Positions 61,825 through 64,000 of a stretch of 64,000 bases of DNA are shown in pieces. Position numbers and translations under genes: made by a program. How positions within the stretch are numbered: the first letter of the stretch is position 1; every line of letters starts with the position of its first letter. The notes beneath the pieces were generated by a model. That model was not told where the DNA came from, searched no databases, and was given only the letters and a program-made list of their open reading frames with translations. The stretch is from Halomonas ramblicola (GTDB lineage Bacteria > Pseudomonadota > Gammaproteobacteria > Pseudomonadales > Halomonadaceae): contig NZ_JAUFPL010000034.1 in assembly GCF_030409215.1 (NCBI RefSeq), positions 378,879 to 442,878 on the forward strand, written 5' to 3'.

Positions 61825-61843
61825 TAAAATGTAGACCAAAGTC

Positions 61844-63034
61844 TCAGCCGGGCGACTCGCCCAGCCGCCAGTCGTTGTCGGTGAGCGGCTCGCCGCCCTC
61901 CGGGGTGACCCGCACGGTATCGCTCAGCCCGATGCCCCACTCCCCCGGCAGGCGCAGGCAGAGCGGCAGGTGGAAGACCATGTCCGCCGCGAACTCCCGC
62001 GGCTGTCCGCGGGCGATGTAGCCACTGCCCTCCACCCAGCTGGGCGGGAACTGGGCGCCCACCGCATAGCCGAACACCCCGGAGAAGAACAGCCGCGCGG
62101 CGTGGGGCGCCAGCACCGCCTCGGCGGCGCGGGCGGCGGCATCAAAGCTATTGCCGGGCCGCATCTCGGCGAGCAGCGCCTCGCAGATCGCCCGGCACAG
62201 GTCGCGGACCTCGCGCATCTCCGGCGTGGCGCGACCGGCCACGACGGTGCGCATCATCGGGGCGGTGTAGCGCTGGAAGGCCGCGCCGAACTCCAGGAAC
62301 ACCGGGTCGCCCGCCTCGATCACCCGGCGCTTGTGGTTGACGTGGATGATGCTCGAGCGGTGTCCGCTGGTGACGATGGGCTGCAGGCTCATGAACTCGC
62401 TACCCGCGGCGAGCATGGCCCGGGCGCCCTCCGCGGCCACCGCGTTGTCGTTGATCCCGGGTGCCACCACCGCCTCCGCCGCCTTCAGGCCGGCCGCGGT
62501 GATACGCGCGCTCTCGCGCAGGCACTCCAGCTCGGCGGGCGTCTTGACCAGGCGGATGGCGTCGAGCAGCGCCCCGCCATCGTCGCGGAAGCGCCCGGCC
62601 CCCAGCCGCGCCTGCAGCGCACGGATCACCCCGTGGCGCAGCCCGGCCCCGTACACGTCCAGGCCGATGGCCGAGTACGGGGCGAGCGTCTCGGCCAGGG
62701 GCGCGATCACCTCGTCGATGCCCTCCCAGCGATAGCCGAGGATCTCGTCCACCGCCGCGGTGACCACGGCGGGGCCGGTCTCGATGGAAGGCACCTGCAG
62801 CACCCGGCGCCCGGCCGAGACTACCAGGGCGGTGTGCACCGACACCTCGAAGGTGTGGTAGCCGGTGAGGTAGAAGATGTCCGCCGGATCGGTGAGCAGC
62901 AGGGCATCGAGCCCGGCCGCCTGCATGGCCGCGTATACCCGCGCCAGGCGCGCCTCGAACTCGGCGGGGGGAAACGGCAGCTCGTTGCCGGCCAGACGCT
63001 CGGCCAGGGCGTGACGATAGGCGAGGTGATCCAT
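61844..63034 (-). CDS. M24-fold (creatinase/ectoine-hydrolase-like) hydrolase without the metal ligands
   Basis: 396 residues from ATG at 63034, preceded by GGAGG. Residues ~25-150 are the creatinase N-domain (FEARLARVYAAMQAAGLDAL; FYLTGYHTFEVSVHT). The pita-bread domain follows. The canonical metal-binding Asp-Asp pair is replaced in VFLEFGAAFQRYTAPMMRT (Asp to Glu, Asp to Pro). The Gly-His-Gly is FGYAVG, and the two Glu positions are lost in MVFHLPLCL and GIGLSDTVRV. The last blocks resemble the EutD/DoeA ectoine hydrolases, so a metal-independent amidohydrolase is likelier than a peptidase. The permease downstream suggests a nitrogen-containing ring substrate. Confidence 0.77.
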   Translation of the reverse strand: MDHLAYRHALAERLAGNELPFPPAEFEARLARVYAAMQAAGLDALLLTDPADIFYLTGYHTFEVSVHTALVVSAGRRVLQVPSIETGPAVVTAAVDEILGYRWEGIDEVIAPLAETLAPYSAIGLDVYGAGLRHGVIRALQARLGAGRFRDDGGALLDAIRLVKTPAELECLRESARITAAGLKAAEAVVAPGINDNAVAAEGARAMLAAGSEFMSLQPIVTSGHRSSIIHVNHKRRVIEAGDPVFLEFGAAFQRYTAPMMRTVVAGRATPEMREVRDLCRAICEALLAEMRPGNSFDAAARAAEAVLAPHAARLFFSGVFGYAVGAQFPPSWVEGSGYIARGQPREFAADMVFHLPLCLRLPGEWGIGLSDTVRVTPEGGEPLTDNDWRLGESPG

Positions 63035-63157
63035 GCGACCTCCGGGCAGGGGAATGACTCCCGGCAGTGTAGTCATGCCCGGCGGAAAATAGGCCTGTTC
63101 GCCCCCCGTCCGGTTTCGTAGAATCCAGCCTCGTGTTAGACGCAACAGGATGACGAT

Positions 63158-63880
63158 ATGGGTAGGGCCTTCCAGAACCGCAAGGAATCCATGGCCAAGA
63201 CGGCCGCCGCCAAGACCAAGGTGTACAGCAAGTACGGTCGCGAGATCTATGTGGTCGCCAAGCAGGGCGGCACCGATCCCGCCGGCAACCTGAGCCTGCG
63301 CGGCCTGATCGAGCGCGCCAAGAAGGACCAGGTGCCCAGCCACGTGATCGACAAGGCGCTGGACAAGGCCAGCGGCGCGGGTGGCGAGGACTTCTCCCCG
63401 GCCCGCTACGAGGGCTTCGGTCCCGGCAACTGCATGGTCATCGTCGACTGCCTGACCGACAACCCCAACCGCACCTTCGGCGACGTGCGCGCCTGCTTCA
63501 ATAAGGCCAAGAGTAAGCTCGGCACCCCCGGCAGCGTCAGCCACATGTTCGACCACTGCGCCATCCTCGCCTACCCGGGCGACGATGAGGAGGCCGCCCT
63601 GGAGGCGTTGATGGAGGCCGACGTCGACGTCACCGACATCGAGAACGAGGCGGGCCGGATCACCGTCTTCGCCCCGCATACCGAGTATGCCAAGGCCAAG
63701 CAAGCGCTGCTCGACGCCTTCGGCGAGCTCGACTTCGAGGTTGACGAGATCCAGTTCGTGCCCCAGACCACCACCCCGGTGGAAGGCGACGACGTGGCCA
63801 TGTTCGAGAAGCTCATCGACACCCTCGAGGACCTCGACGACGTGCAGCGCGTCTTCCACAACGCCGAGCTGCCCGAGTGA
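63158..63880 (+). CDS. yeeN: YebC/PmpR-family protein, YeeN branch
   Basis: 240 residues, opening MGRAFQNRKESMAKTAAAKT, the distinctive YeeN start. The three-domain YebC organisation is intact: basic N-domain with VYSKYGREIYVVAKQGGTDP, the RNRTFGDVRACFNKAK-like block (here NRTFGDVRACFNKAKSKLGT), and the C-terminal LEDLDDVQRVFHNAELPE. YebC paralogues bind DNA or, as shown for YebC and YeeN types, relieve ribosome stalling at proline-rich sequences. It is divergent from the M24 gene, with an ATG supported by GGATGACGAT-like spacing only, so the ribosome site is weak. Cytoplasmic. Confidence 0.93.
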   Translation: MGRAFQNRKESMAKTAAAKTKVYSKYGREIYVVAKQGGTDPAGNLSLRGLIERAKKDQVPSHVIDKALDKASGAGGEDFSPARYEGFGPGNCMVIVDCLTDNPNRTFGDVRACFNKAKSKLGTPGSVSHMFDHCAILAYPGDDEEAALEALMEADVDVTDIENEAGRITVFAPHTEYAKAKQALLDAFGELDFEVDEIQFVPQTTTPVEGDDVAMFEKLIDTLEDLDDVQRVFHNAELPE

Positions 63881-63910
63881 TCCCCGCCGTCCCGGTGCAG
63901 TGGTAACCGC

Positions 63911-64000
63911 TCAGGGGCGCGTCAGCCCTGCCTCCTCGCTCAGGAAGGCCTCGATGCCCGCCGAATACTCCGGTTCGCTGTCGCGGAAGCCGGTGTTGTG
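63911..64000 (-). CDS. C-terminal end of a probable enoyl-CoA hydratase/isomerase family protein
   Basis: Only the last 29 residues are inside the window: HNTGFRDSEPEYSAGIEAFL then SEEAGLTRP and a stop. The FxxxxPEYxxGIxAFLxE pattern is the usual C-terminal helix of crotonase-fold enoyl-CoA hydratases. The rest of the gene lies past the right edge. The family call rests on this helix alone. Confidence 0.45.
   Translation of the reverse strand, partial: HNTGFRDSEPEYSAGIEAFLSEEAGLTRP

Overview
The window is GC-rich bacterial chromosome, most likely from a Halomonas-like gammaproteobacterium. This rests on base composition, a YeeN-type YebC protein, SoxR, an Lhr helicase, the NCS2 and TRAP transporters and the small exported-protein repertoire; no rRNA or tRNA gene is present to confirm it. 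Two stretches are visibly poorer in G+C, with different codon use, and look acquired: about 13.6-17.1 kb and about 42.9-57.9 kb.

Left part (0-13.4 kb). A truncated DUF4010 membrane protein is followed by an ECF42-type sigma factor coupled to a YCII/DGPF protein. Around them lie two VOC-fold proteins, three DUF899 thioredoxin-like proteins, an AraC regulator, an AhpD-like protein, an arylamine N-acetyltransferase, an Nmad3 protein, a MarR/EamA divergent pair and a glutathione S-transferase. A spaced motif, TGTCGA-N17-CGA(C/T), precedes several of these genes and suggests a small regulon of the local sigma factor. Gene debris is frequent here: two copies of a LysR 3' end, and a small gene interrupted by an in-frame amber codon.

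Middle part (13.6-42.9 kb). A lower-GC cassette of exported proteins (phosphatase, cupin-like, small protein) lies between LysR and Nmad3 remnants. Next come an MDR dehydrogenase, RidA, an ABC exporter divergent from soxR with a SoxR-type promoter between them, and a possible conflict locus (DUF4231 two-TM protein, glycine-zipper lipoprotein, exported protein, 1440-residue TIR-STAND-WD40 protein). A tyrosinase / unknown protein / cytochrome c gene set follows, then lhr, cytochrome P460, a META lipoprotein, a doubly deleted copy of the MDR dehydrogenase, a VapA-like protein and a frameshifted, truncated FAD oxidoreductase.

Right part (42.9-64 kb). An acquired catabolic island lies entirely on the minus strand: GntR regulator, TRAP transporter (P, Q, M), aldehyde dehydrogenase, iron alcohol dehydrogenase, Ldh2-family dehydrogenase, RraA-family protein, class I aldolase, zinc dehydrogenase, FGGY kinase, hydroxyacid dehydrogenase and glycerate kinase. 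It reads as uptake, oxidation, phosphorylation and aldol cleavage of an unidentified polyol or sugar acid, with C2/C3 products fed into glycerate. It is bordered by the truncated FAD gene on one side and by an IS1380 remnant abutting a broken XRE-AAA gene on the other, with an IS256 remnant inside. Beyond it lie an NCS2 nucleobase permease, an M24-fold hydrolase without metal ligands, a YebC protein and the end of a probable enoyl-CoA hydratase.
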